Source: Vreelandella subterranea (lineage in GTDB: Bacteria; Pseudomonadota; Gammaproteobacteria; Pseudomonadales; Halomonadaceae). Taken from it: a stretch of 64,000 nucleotides of DNA. The first letter of the stretch is position 1. Every line of letters starts with the position of its first letter. Positions 52,784 to 61,586 of this stretch are shown here, in pieces. The DNA is taken from NCBI RefSeq assembly GCF_900111305.1, contig NZ_FOGS01000012.1, forward strand, positions 60,410-124,409, read 5' to 3'. A program made the position numbers and the translations under genes. The notes below the pieces were generated by a model. The model had not been told where the DNA came from. It ran no database searches and saw only the letters and a list, made by a program, of their open reading frames with translations.

Positions 52784-53587
52784 CTATTTTTTCATGCGTT
52801 CCAACATTTGCTGAACGGCTTCAAGGTGCTCGGGTTCGTTATGGGACATACCCTGAAAAACGGCGCAGACGTCAAGAAACGCCTTTAGCTCCATGTCAGG
52901 CGCCATTTTCATCAGCCGCTTGGTCAACCGCGTGGCCTTGGGCGGCTGGGCAGCGATGCGCCCGGCATGCGCCATCGCTGCCGTCATCAGCGCATCGGGC
53001 TCGACAACCTCCAACACGATGCCATACGCCAGGGCTTCCTGGGCATCGATAACCCGTCCGGACAAGGTCAGTTCAAAGGCACGCTGGTAACCGATCTGAC
53101 GCTGCATGAACCATGCCCCGCCGTCGCCGGGAATAATGCCCAGGTTGAGAAAGGTTTCGCCAAACTTGGCCTGGCGCGAAGCGATGCGTAAATCCGCCAT
53201 ATTGGACAGGTCAAACCCGGCACCGATCGCAGGCCCGTTGATCGCTGCAATGATGGGTACTTCCACCGCTTCAAGCGCCAGCGGCATACGCTGGATGCCC
53301 CGACGATAACGCTCGGCGACTTCCGCCGCGTCTCCCGCGAAATCGCCGTCGCGGCGGGCCATATCCTTGACGTTACCACCGGCGGAAAACGCCGAGCCAG
53401 CGCCGGTGATCACCAGTACCGACACCTCGTCTGTGTGATTCACCCAGTTAGACGTGGCAACAATGTCATCGACCAGTGCGGTGCCGGTAAGCGCATTGCG
53501 CACGTCGTGTCGATTCATGGTGAGCGTGGCTACCCGCTCTTCAAGGGTTAGTGTCGCATCCGCCAGTGTCGGCATCGATAGACTCAT
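52784..53587 (-). CDS. Enoyl-CoA hydratase/isomerase family protein (crotonase 1)
   Basis: 267 aa. The crotonase fold shows the oxyanion segments GSAFSAGGNVKDM and NGPAIGAGFDLSNMADLRIA, and GIIPGDGGAWFMQR, where the second acidic residue of hydratases is found (here Asp). Its ATG overlaps the stop of the CoA ligase gene (ATGA, 53584-53587), so the two are translationally coupled. It probably acts on the CoA thioester made by that ligase. The substrate is not evident. Confidence 0.88.
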   Translation of the reverse strand: MSLSMPTLADATLTLEERVATLTMNRHDVRNALTGTALVDDIVATSNWVNHTDEVSVLVITGAGSAFSAGGNVKDMARRDGDFAGDAAEVAERYRRGIQRMPLALEAVEVPIIAAINGPAIGAGFDLSNMADLRIASRQAKFGETFLNLGIIPGDGGAWFMQRQIGYQRAFELTLSGRVIDAQEALAYGIVLEVVEPDALMTAAMAHAGRIAAQPPKATRLTKRLMKMAPDMELKAFLDVCAVFQGMSHNEPEHLEAVQQMLERMKK

Positions 53588-55761
53588 TCTTCGCGCTCCA
53601 CGATGATTCGGGCATCCACAATGGCATACCCGTGGGGATGGCTGTCTGGATAGGCCATCACCGGGTTTAAATCCAGCTCACGAATACTCGGATAGGCGTC
53701 CACCAGCTTTGAAATGCGCATCAACAACACTACCAGCGCCTGCTTATTGACCGCCGGTGCACCGCGGACGCCTTCCAGCACTTTCTGCGCCTTGATCTGG
53801 TTCACCATGGATTCGGCGTCGGCTTGGGTGATGGGCAGTGAACGAAACGCCACGTCCTCCCAAACTTCGACGAAAACGCCGCCCAGGCCAAACATCAGTA
53901 CCGGGCCAAAGACCGGGTCCCGCAGCATACCAATGATCACCTCCCCCCCTTTCTCAACCATCGGCGTGACCAGCACCCCCTCGAGCCGGGCGCTGGGGTC
54001 ATAAGCCTTGGCGTTAGCCATGATGGTTTGGTAGGCATCGCGCAAAGCGGCGTCGCCTGCCAGATCGAGCTTGACCCCACCCGCGTCGGATTTGTGCAGG
54101 ATGTCTCTGGAAACCACTTTCATGGCCAACGCCTGTTCACCAAAGTGACGGGCAACTTCCCCCAGCTCATCACTGCCCTGCACCCACCGTTGGTCGGGCA
54201 CATGAATGCCATGCTCGGCCAAAAGCCCCCTGGCTTCGAACTCGAGCAAGTCCCGCTTTTGTTCTTTGGCGTTGGTTAGCATTGCCTGGCCTTTAGGGGA
54301 TGCCTGCATCGGCGGACCAGCGGGTTGAACGGCGCATTTTGCCAGGTATTCGCCGCGCTCACCCAGCGCCGCCAGCACTCTTACCGCATGCTCGATGGAG
54401 GCGTAAACGGGCAGCCCGGCCTCGTGCAGTCGACGCAGCGCCGGGGGTTTAATGGGTGCGTATAGGCTGTAGATGACCAGCGGTTTAGCGCTCGCATGGG
54501 CGAGCTCAATCATGGATTCGGCTCCGCGCATCTCATCCCCCAGCAAGGACTCGGCAAAGCGCAGGCTATAGCCGCCAAACATCCCCACTAAAAACACGCT
54601 ATCGACATTCGCGTCAGCGGCCACCACGGCCATGCATTCTGCCAGAAGTGAAGGGTTCGCATCCGAAGAACCCGCTACATCGACGGGGTTCAGCGTCGAA
54701 GCCTGGGGTAGCAAAAGCGCCTCGAGCTTCAACTGGGTTTCGCGGCTAAGCGTTGCCAGCGTCAAGCCTGCTTCCGCCAGCCGATCGGCGGCAATCGTTG
54801 CCTGACCGCCACCGTCGGCCACCACCGCCACGCGTTTGCCCTCCGACTTTTGCAAGCGGCCCAGTCCTTCCGCCACCGGGAGAATTTCATCGGAATATTG
54901 CACCACGCTCACCCCGGCCTGGCGCAACAGGTCCACGGTCATCCGGTAGCTACCTGCAAGGGCCCCGGTGTGCGAGCTGGCGGCCTTTTGGCCCTGCTCG
55001 GTGGAACCGGATTTATACACCACCACAGGCTTCATGGCAGTGACCTCACGCGCCACATCGAGAAACTGGCGACCGTCCCGAAAGCCTTCCACATAGAGGG
55101 TAGCCACTCGGGTATGCACATCCTCGCCAAGATAGCGCAGGTAGTCGTTAAAGCCGATATCGCTCTGGTTACCCGGGCCGATATAGGTGCTGAACCCCAC
55201 TTGCCCGTTATGCTGGGCCTCCAACGCCAGGGAAAGCAGCATGTTCCCCGATTGCGAGACAATTCCAATGTCGCCGGGCTTGAGGTTCTCGAGCGCCAGC
55301 AGGTTGACATTATGATGGAGATTAAACAGCCCCGAGGTATTGGGCCCGATGATCCGCACACCATGGGCGCGGGCATTGGCCATCATTCGGGCTTCCAACG
55401 CTGCCCCCTTCACACCGCTTTCGCTAAAGCCGCTTGCCAACACCACCGCCCCCTTGATACCCCGGCGGCCACATTCGGCAATCAGATCGGGGACCGTGTC
55501 GGCAGGCGTGCAAAGCAGTGCCAGTGTCGGCTTCCCCGGAATCGCGCTGATAGACGGCCAGGTCTTGACCCCTAAAATAGCGTCGGCCTTAGGATTGACC
55601 GGGTAAATATCCCCGCGATACCCGCCTTTTACGAGTCCTTCCATGGCTTTATAACCACGTTTGGTGGCATCGGCTGACGCCCCTACCACCGCGATGCCCG
55701 CTGGCGCCAGAACAGCATGGAGCAGGCTGACTGAAGGAAGATTGCCTTCGATAGGTTGCAT
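53584..55761 (-). CDS. NDP-forming acyl-CoA ligase (acetate--CoA ligase family)
   Basis: 725 aa. The N-terminal CoA-binding domain (AVVGASADATKRGYKAM, IYPVNP) is followed by the succinyl-CoA-synthetase-like flavodoxin domains with the phospho-His site SSHTGALAG (His264) and by a C-terminal ATP-grasp domain (about residues 495-725, AMKVVSRDILHKSDAGGVKL). It forms an acyl-CoA from a free acid with ADP release. SYK-6 FerA, a feruloyl-CoA synthetase, is an example of this superfamily acting on a phenylpropanoid. There is no GNAT domain, so it is not a Pat-type lysine acetylase. Confidence 0.9.
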   Translation of the reverse strand: MQPIEGNLPSVSLLHAVLAPAGIAVVGASADATKRGYKAMEGLVKGGYRGDIYPVNPKADAILGVKTWPSISAIPGKPTLALLCTPADTVPDLIAECGRRGIKGAVVLASGFSESGVKGAALEARMMANARAHGVRIIGPNTSGLFNLHHNVNLLALENLKPGDIGIVSQSGNMLLSLALEAQHNGQVGFSTYIGPGNQSDIGFNDYLRYLGEDVHTRVATLYVEGFRDGRQFLDVAREVTAMKPVVVYKSGSTEQGQKAASSHTGALAGSYRMTVDLLRQAGVSVVQYSDEILPVAEGLGRLQKSEGKRVAVVADGGGQATIAADRLAEAGLTLATLSRETQLKLEALLLPQASTLNPVDVAGSSDANPSLLAECMAVVAADANVDSVFLVGMFGGYSLRFAESLLGDEMRGAESMIELAHASAKPLVIYSLYAPIKPPALRRLHEAGLPVYASIEHAVRVLAALGERGEYLAKCAVQPAGPPMQASPKGQAMLTNAKEQKRDLLEFEARGLLAEHGIHVPDQRWVQGSDELGEVARHFGEQALAMKVVSRDILHKSDAGGVKLDLAGDAALRDAYQTIMANAKAYDPSARLEGVLVTPMVEKGGEVIIGMLRDPVFGPVLMFGLGGVFVEVWEDVAFRSLPITQADAESMVNQIKAQKVLEGVRGAPAVNKQALVVLLMRISKLVDAYPSIRELDLNPVMAYPDSHPHGYAIVDARIIVEREE

Positions 55762-55829
55762 GGTATGCCCTGTTGAAATGAGAGAAACGACAGCATCCGC
55801 GAACGGCTAGCCGCGGGAGGCCCCATTGG

Positions 55830-56636
55830 TTAACGGCCTTTAAACTCGGGCGTTCGTTTTTCGGCAAAGGCATTAACGCCTTCCTGCCAGTCTTCGGTGG
55901 TCGAACAGGTAAAGACCGCATCCAGCTCTTGCTGAAGCTGGCTTGGCAGGTCGGTTTGCGCGGCGCGATTGACCAGCGGCTTCAACATGGCCAATGACAC
56001 AGGCGCCTTTCCCGCCAACTGCGACGCCAGTGATAAGGCCTCGGGCATCAACTGATCCACTGGATAGCTGGCCAGCGCCAGACCCAGCCGTACTGCCTCG
56101 GTTCCATTGATTCTTTCGCCGATATACAGAAGTCGGCGAGCCTGGGCCAGGCCGACCAGCTGGGGTAGCCACTTGGAAACGCCGCCGCCTACGCTGGTGC
56201 CAATGCTGGTTTCGGGAAAACCGATCTGGGCATCATCGGCCATCAGCACAAAATCACAGGCCACGGCCATTTCGGCGCCTGCCCCCAACGCATAGCCATT
56301 CACTGCGGCAATCACCGGCTTGCTCAGTTGCGCAATCGCCTCGCCCACGTCATTCCCCAACTGCAGATATTGGCGCCGCTGGAAAAGCGTCCGCCCCGCG
56401 CCTTCGTGGGCTTTCATATCAGCCCCGACGCAGAAGGCGCGCCCCTCCCCGGTGATCACCACGGCACGAATGTCCCGCTCGCGCTGGGCAATGGCCAGCA
56501 CGTCGAGCAGCTCTTGATACAGCGCCTCCACGACGGCATTGAGCCGGTCGGGCCGGTTGAGGCAAACCGTCAGCACATGGTCCTGCTGGGTGACAATAAG
56601 ATGGGAGTAGGGAGGCAAAGCTTGGGGCGTGGTCAT
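55830..56636 (-). CDS. Enoyl-CoA hydratase/isomerase family protein (crotonase 2)
   Basis: 268 aa. It has the oxyanion motif GEGRAFCVGADMKAHEG, the NGYALGAGAEMAVACDFVLM segment and GFPETSIGTSVGGGV; Glu residues in GAEM and PETS match the two catalytic Glu of hydratases. First gene of the minus-strand operon (then CoA ligase, then crotonase 1; gap 68 nt). It faces the divergent RpiR regulator. Hydratase, isomerase or lyase cannot be distinguished. Confidence 0.88.
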   Translation of the reverse strand: MTTPQALPPYSHLIVTQQDHVLTVCLNRPDRLNAVVEALYQELLDVLAIAQRERDIRAVVITGEGRAFCVGADMKAHEGAGRTLFQRRQYLQLGNDVGEAIAQLSKPVIAAVNGYALGAGAEMAVACDFVLMADDAQIGFPETSIGTSVGGGVSKWLPQLVGLAQARRLLYIGERINGTEAVRLGLALASYPVDQLMPEALSLASQLAGKAPVSLAMLKPLVNRAAQTDLPSQLQQELDAVFTCSTTEDWQEGVNAFAEKRTPEFKGR

Positions 56637-56672
56637 TAGGGTCGGGCTACCTGAAAGAAAGATGACAATATA

Positions 56673-56717
56673 GATACATATGTTTCTATATTACCCAGAA
56701 AAAGAAACATATGTATC
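56673..56717. promoter_or_regulatory. Perfect 15-bp inverted repeat: paired operators
   Basis: GATACATATGTTTCT (56673-56687) and AGAAACATATGTATC (56703-56717) are exact reverse complements. Each contains the self-palindromic core ACATATGT. The core centres are 31 bp apart, three helical turns. Together with 56782-56795 they are likely targets of the RpiR-type regulator encoded at 56846. Confidence 0.75.
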
Positions 56718-56781
56718 GTACATGATCCTAGGGCCATACTTTGTCTCAGTCAACACGAATGTTTCATATAAAGAATAAAAA

Positions 56782-56795
56782 GGTACAAATGTACC
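56782..56795. promoter_or_regulatory. Palindrome in the RpiR leader
   Basis: GGTACA-AA-TGTACC, a perfect dyad 51 nt upstream of the regulator start. Its ACAAATGT centre resembles the ACATATGT cores of the paired operators. A weak promoter TTGTCT (56741)-18-CATATA (56765) lies just upstream, so it could be an autoregulatory roadblock. Confidence 0.5.
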
Positions 56796-56845
56796 AACCC
56801 GGTGACATGGTTTACACTGCCCATCTGAATGCGCTGGAGCCTTGA

Positions 56846-57754
56846 ATGACCTCTGAAAATAGTGAAACGCCCCCATCGTCTGCCTCGCCGCTGGATTCCA
56901 TCAACCAACGACTTGCGGCGGCTTATCCGACCCTTAGCCCGCAGTTGAAACAGGCGGCAGGCTATGTGATGGAACACCCCCTGAACATCGCGTTTCAATC
57001 CATCCGCAAAACCGCGGAAGCGGCACATGTGACGCCCTCGACCCTGGTGCGTCTGGCCAAGCGACTGGATTTCAAAAGCTATGAAACGTTTCGCGAGGTA
57101 TTCCAGTCGGCGGTACAGACACCGCCAGTGGAACTATCAGGGCGCGCCTCCCGACTTCGCCATCAGGCTAGTCAGCCCGATGATCCTCTCTTTGTGGATG
57201 TCGGCGATGCCGCCTTCGACAACATTGGCCGCCTGTTCACTGCCGATAATCAGGCCCGGGTACGCGATGCCGCTCAGCAGTTATTGGCCGCGCGCAATAT
57301 CGCCGTGGTGGGTTTTCGCGACACCTTTGCCTGCGCCTACCACTTTGCCTATGTAGGGCGCATTGCCATGCCCAATATCAACCTTATTAGAGGTCTTGAA
57401 GGCGGGCTTTTAACCGAACTTGACCGCTTCGATGAAAACGATACGGTCGTCGTTTTCGGCTTTGAGCCCTACTGCGCTGAAACGGTAAAAGCGCTGGAAG
57501 TAACCCGGGCTAACGGCGTCAAGGCCATCGTGGTAACGGATACCATGCGTTCACCGCTGGCACCCGGTGCTCAGATCTCATTCAACCTTGCCAACGCGAC
57601 CCCGCACTTTTTCCCTTCGATCCTGTCGGCCATTACGCTTATCGAGGCCATTCTGGCAGAGTGCGTTGCCTTCGGCCCTGACGCAATGGTCGAGAATGTG
57701 ACCAGGTTTGAGCAGCGTATGCGGCATATCGGGGCATATGTCGAGATCGACTAA
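56846..57754 (+). CDS. MurR/RpiR family transcriptional regulator
   Basis: 302 aa. The N-terminal HTH_6 domain (SIRKTAEAAHVTPSTLVRLAKRLDF) is followed by a SIS-like domain (about residues 125-255, RNIAVVGFRDTFACAY, TVVVFGFEPYCAET). Members sense phosphosugars or small acids. GGAG precedes the ATG by 7 nt. It is divergent from the crotonase/CoA-ligase operon and upstream of the TRAP genes, so it probably controls both. Confidence 0.9.
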   Translation: MTSENSETPPSSASPLDSINQRLAAAYPTLSPQLKQAAGYVMEHPLNIAFQSIRKTAEAAHVTPSTLVRLAKRLDFKSYETFREVFQSAVQTPPVELSGRASRLRHQASQPDDPLFVDVGDAAFDNIGRLFTADNQARVRDAAQQLLAARNIAVVGFRDTFACAYHFAYVGRIAMPNINLIRGLEGGLLTELDRFDENDTVVVFGFEPYCAETVKALEVTRANGVKAIVVTDTMRSPLAPGAQISFNLANATPHFFPSILSAITLIEAILAECVAFGPDAMVENVTRFEQRMRHIGAYVEID

Positions 57755-57997
57755 AGATAAGACCATTGATGGAGGCCAAGCAGGTATGTCGGCATTCGAC
57801 ATTCGCTGTACTATGGCAAGCGTTGAAAATATTAATTGGCGCTTAGCTCAGGACTCGCTAAATTCTGTTTACGTAAAGTGATGCTTTCTCGCTAGGCATT
57901 ACCTTGCCTGTGCCACAGGGAACTCGAGAGTGGTGCAATTTTGAGTATGGGAATACAAAAACAAACAGTGACAATGATCACTGCTGGAGCTTCCAAC

Positions 57998-59173
57998 ATG
58001 CATAACAAAAAGCAAAACGCGAAGTCAGAATCTTCAATCTCCACATCAACTGAGCGACCTTCCTCCATCATCAAGGGGTCTTCCACGCGGCGTAATTTCC
58101 TTAAAACGGCGGCCGCCGGTTCCGCCGCTGCCGTCGCTGCCCCCTGGATCGGCAATGTTCAGGCCCAGGAAGGTATTCGCATCCGTATGCAGTCTTCGTG
58201 GCAGCCGGGCACCGTTGGTTACCGGACATTCGAAGCCTGGGCAGCCGGTGTCGCCGAAGCCACAGGAGGCGAGGTACGCATCGAGCCCTTCCCTGCTGGC
58301 GCCGTGGCAGGCGCCTTTGAAGTCGCCGATGCGGTACGTAACGGCGTGCTCGACGGCCAAAACTGGTTCACCGTTTATTGGCCCGGCAAGATGCCGGCGG
58401 GCGTCTTCCTGACGGCTTTCCCCATGGGGCTCTCGCTACCCCACCAGTGGGACATGATGTTCGGTGCCTACGGCGGCTTCGACATTGCCAAGGATCTTTA
58501 CCGCAAGCAGGGCCAGGAACTGCTCGGCTACGTTCACCACGACCTTAACCTGATCCACTCCAAGATTCCGCTGCGCAGCTTCGACGATTTCAAAGGGGTC
58601 AAGATTCGCATGCCGGGAGGCATCGTGGCGGAAACCTTTGCCGCCATGGGCGCTCGCACCACCCTGCTGCCAGGGTCCGAGGTCTATCCGGCCCTAGAGA
58701 AAGGCACCATCGACGCAGCAGATTACACCGGCGCCGCTGTCAACTACGAGCTGGGTTTTTGGCAGGTGGCCGACTACATCATCATGGGACCGCCCTCGAC
58801 GCCCTGCCTGCACCAGTCCGTCGACTTAATGGACATATCCGTCAACCGCCGCGTGTTCGAGCGCATGTCGACCCAGACCCAGGACCTGATGCACGACCTG
58901 GTAGCCGCCTACTCACGCGAGCACTATGCGGCAATCCAGAAGGCCAACGCAGAGGCCTGGCCCAAGTACCGCGAAAAAGGCGTGGAGATCATCCACCTCT
59001 CCGAAGAGGACGCAACGCGCTTCCGCGAAGTAGCCATTCCGCTGTGGTTCAAGTGGGCCAACAAGGATGCCGACGCAGCCCGTCTATTCCGCGCCCACCT
59101 GGATACCATGATGGACCCCGCGGTGGCTTTGGTCACCGAGGAAGACATCCAGGGCTACGAACTTAACGCCTAA
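57998..59173 (+). CDS. TRAP transporter substrate-binding protein, Tat-exported (DctP family)
   Basis: 391 aa. A long N-region ends in the twin-arginine motif STRRNFLKTAAAG, then a hydrophobic stretch and AQA cleavage site (about residue 58). Folded export fits TakP-like dimeric binding proteins. The mature part resembles the branch for 2-oxo acids or mannitol/chloroaromatic-type substrates: QSSWQPGTVGYRTF, GVKIRMPGGIVAET with the conserved carboxylate-binding Arg, and EVYPALEKGTIDAADYTG. GGAG precedes the ATG at 57998; earlier in-frame starts (57941, 57947) are possible. Confidence 0.88.
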   Translation: MHNKKQNAKSESSISTSTERPSSIIKGSSTRRNFLKTAAAGSAAAVAAPWIGNVQAQEGIRIRMQSSWQPGTVGYRTFEAWAAGVAEATGGEVRIEPFPAGAVAGAFEVADAVRNGVLDGQNWFTVYWPGKMPAGVFLTAFPMGLSLPHQWDMMFGAYGGFDIAKDLYRKQGQELLGYVHHDLNLIHSKIPLRSFDDFKGVKIRMPGGIVAETFAAMGARTTLLPGSEVYPALEKGTIDAADYTGAAVNYELGFWQVADYIIMGPPSTPCLHQSVDLMDISVNRRVFERMSTQTQDLMHDLVAAYSREHYAAIQKANAEAWPKYREKGVEIIHLSEEDATRFREVAIPLWFKWANKDADAARLFRAHLDTMMDPAVALVTEEDIQGYELNA

Positions 59174-59315
59174 CCTGCCTGCTCAGGCCACCGGGTGTTG
59201 TGGAGAGAAGCCGCAGCACCCGGTTTGCATAGAGCGTAACGTTTAATTCCGCATCCCGTCGGCTCGAAAATCCGTTTCTATCGCCTGAAGGTGATGGCAT
59301 TGCGGAGGAGTGTCC

Positions 59316-61514
59316 ATGAATCTTGAGATCAATTTCACCTTACCTCATTGGCTCTACTGGTCGGTACTGTTCTTGCTGCCGTTGCTGGTCATGCTGCTTG
59401 TTGACCGCAGCTTCCGCCGAGGCGCCACGATCAGCGGCAGCGACACCGCCGAGATACCCACCAGCGAGGCCAGCGAGGTCGCCTATCAACCGCCGGGCAA
59501 CCTGTTTACCGCCGTCGTCGATCGCGTTTCCGGTTTCTTTGGCCGCTATGTGGCCTACTGGGCGCTGATTGCTCCGTTCGTTTTCGCCTACGAAGTATTG
59601 ATGCGCTACGCCTTCAACTCGCCGACCAACTGGGCCCATGAATCAATGACCCTGATGTTCGGCATGCAGTATCTGATCGCTGGCGCCTTTGCTCTACGTG
59701 AAGGTGGTCACGTCCGGGTCGACATCCTCTACTCGCGAGCCAAACCCATCAACAGGGCGGCGCTTGACCTGCTGACCTCGATCTTCTTTTTCATCTTCAC
59801 CATCGCGCTACTGGTCACCGGCTGGAAGTTCTTTTCTCAGGCGGTGAGCGACCGTTTCTTCTTCGGCTCAAGCTACGCCAACGAGACGTCCTTTACCGAG
59901 TGGGCCATCCAGTTTTACCCGGTGAAGTTCATGCTGTTTTTTGGGGCACTGCTGCTGCTGCTGCAAGGAATTGCCCAACTGATTCGTGATTTCCAGTCCT
60001 ACCGGCATCATCGACAGGCGCGCGTCGACAGTCGCACGTTTTCCACCGTGCTTGTGGCCATGGGCGTCATTCTGGCGGCCTGGACTGGCTTTGAGATGGT
60101 CAACATCGCTACCACCGACTACGAAAGCCTTGCGGGCAGCCTCGAAGGGGCACTGAGCAATGTGGGCATCGGCGGCCTGACGCTGGTGATGTTCGGTACC
60201 TTGATGGTCGTCCTGGTGGCAGGCTTGCCATTGGCGTTCGTTACCGGCGGCCTGGGCGTGTGCTTTCTCTACCTGGTCGGCACCCAGGATATGCTCAACC
60301 TGATGCCGTCACGCATCTTCCCGATGATGACCAACTATCAGCTGTCGGCCATTCCGCTGTTCATCTTCATGGCCTCGGTGCTGGAAAAAGCCGGGATCAT
60401 CGAAGAGCTGTTCGACGTCGTCTACAAGTGGATGGGCGGCCTCAAGGCCGGGCTGGCCATCGCCACGGTAATTGCGTCCACGCTGCTCGCCGCTATGGTC
60501 GGTGTGATTGGCGCGGCCGTAGTCACCATGGGCCTGATTGCCTTACCGGCGATGCTCAAACGCAACTACGACCCGGAAATTGCCATCGGCTCGATCATGG
60601 CGGGCGGTACCCTGGGCATTCTCATCCCCCCCTCGATCCTGGCGATCATCTACGGTGTCATCGCCCAGCAATCGGTAGGCGAACTCTACCTTGGCTCGTT
60701 GATTCCTGGCTTGCTGCTGGCTTTCATGTACGGCTTTTACTGCTGGCTGCGCGGCACCCTGAACGTCAAGATGGCCCCGCCGATGCCGGTCGAAGACCGT
60801 GTTGACATGAAAGAGAAGTTGCGCCTCTTGCGGAATATGCTGGCGCCTATCGTTCTGGTGGTGCTTGTGCTGGGTATCATCTTTACCGGTATCGCCACGC
60901 CCGTCGAAGCCGCGGGTATCGGCACCTTTGGCGCACTGCTGGTTGCCGCGATGCACAAGCGACTGACCTGGCCCAACCTGCACGCCGCCTGCATGACCAC
61001 GCTGGTCGCCTCGGCGATGGTGATGTGGATTATCTTCGGTGCCAGTATCTTCGTCGGTTTCTACATCCTGCAGGGCGGTCAGACCTTCGTACAGGAGTTG
61101 ATCTCCGGCGCGGGACTCGGCCCCTATGCGGTGCTGATGCTGATGATGGTACTGCTGGTGGCGCTGGGGATGTTTCTCGACTGGGTCGGCATCCTGTTGC
61201 TGGCGGTGCCGATCTTCGTGCCGCTGATCAAGGGTATGACCTTCGACGGCGTGTTTGGTCTGCCCGGTGTCGACGCGGCTGATGTCTCGCTGTGGTTCGG
61301 GGTGATCTATCTGGTCAACATGCAGATGTCGTTCCTCAGCCCGCCCTTCGGCTATGCGCTTTTCTACATCAAGGGGGTCTGCCCGCCGCATATCACCATG
61401 GCGCAGATATTCCGCTCATCCTTCCCCTTCCTGGGCATTCAGGCGCTGGGGCTACTGCTGGTCATTCTCTTCCCGGCACTGGTCACCTGGCTCCCCAACC
61501 TGGCCTACGGCTAG
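59316..61514 (+). CDS. Fused TRAP transporter permease (DctQ-DctM)
   Basis: 732 aa. Residues 1 to about 225 hold a small DctQ-type subunit (RYAFNSPTNWAHESM, LREGGHVRVDILY). About residue 260 onward is the large DctM subunit (SAIPLFIFMASVLEKAG, AGGTLGILIPPSI, TPVEAAGIGTFGA, MQMSFLSPPFGYALFY). The subunits are usually separate genes; fusion is known in some TRAP families. GGAGG (59304-59308) supports the ATG at 59316. It imports a carboxylate, driven by Na+, delivered by the upstream binding protein. Confidence 0.92.
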   Translation: MNLEINFTLPHWLYWSVLFLLPLLVMLLVDRSFRRGATISGSDTAEIPTSEASEVAYQPPGNLFTAVVDRVSGFFGRYVAYWALIAPFVFAYEVLMRYAFNSPTNWAHESMTLMFGMQYLIAGAFALREGGHVRVDILYSRAKPINRAALDLLTSIFFFIFTIALLVTGWKFFSQAVSDRFFFGSSYANETSFTEWAIQFYPVKFMLFFGALLLLLQGIAQLIRDFQSYRHHRQARVDSRTFSTVLVAMGVILAAWTGFEMVNIATTDYESLAGSLEGALSNVGIGGLTLVMFGTLMVVLVAGLPLAFVTGGLGVCFLYLVGTQDMLNLMPSRIFPMMTNYQLSAIPLFIFMASVLEKAGIIEELFDVVYKWMGGLKAGLAIATVIASTLLAAMVGVIGAAVVTMGLIALPAMLKRNYDPEIAIGSIMAGGTLGILIPPSILAIIYGVIAQQSVGELYLGSLIPGLLLAFMYGFYCWLRGTLNVKMAPPMPVEDRVDMKEKLRLLRNMLAPIVLVVLVLGIIFTGIATPVEAAGIGTFGALLVAAMHKRLTWPNLHAACMTTLVASAMVMWIIFGASIFVGFYILQGGQTFVQELISGAGLGPYAVLMLMMVLLVALGMFLDWVGILLLAVPIFVPLIKGMTFDGVFGLPGVDAADVSLWFGVIYLVNMQMSFLSPPFGYALFYIKGVCPPHITMAQIFRSSFPFLGIQALGLLLVILFPALVTWLPNLAYG

Positions 61515-61540
61515 CCACGCTTGACGGCTCGCCATCACGA

Positions 61541-61568
61541 CCGCCCTCGCTCAGCGAGGGCGGTTTTG
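61541..61568. terminator. Terminator between the TRAP permease and quinone oxidoreductase genes
   Basis: Ten-bp stem CCGCCCTCGC / GCGAGGGCGG with a TCA loop and TTTTGGTT. Confidence 0.9.
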
Positions 61569-61586
61569 GTTGTGGCGCAAGAAACA

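Noticed and set aside
53584..55761. Pat-type protein lysine acetyltransferase
   Set aside because: CoA-binding, His-domain and ATP-grasp regions are present but there is no GNAT domain.
60543..61391. 282-codon minus-strand frame opposite the TRAP permease
   Set aside because: Extremely His/Gln/Asp-rich, the typical reverse complement of a membrane protein gene.
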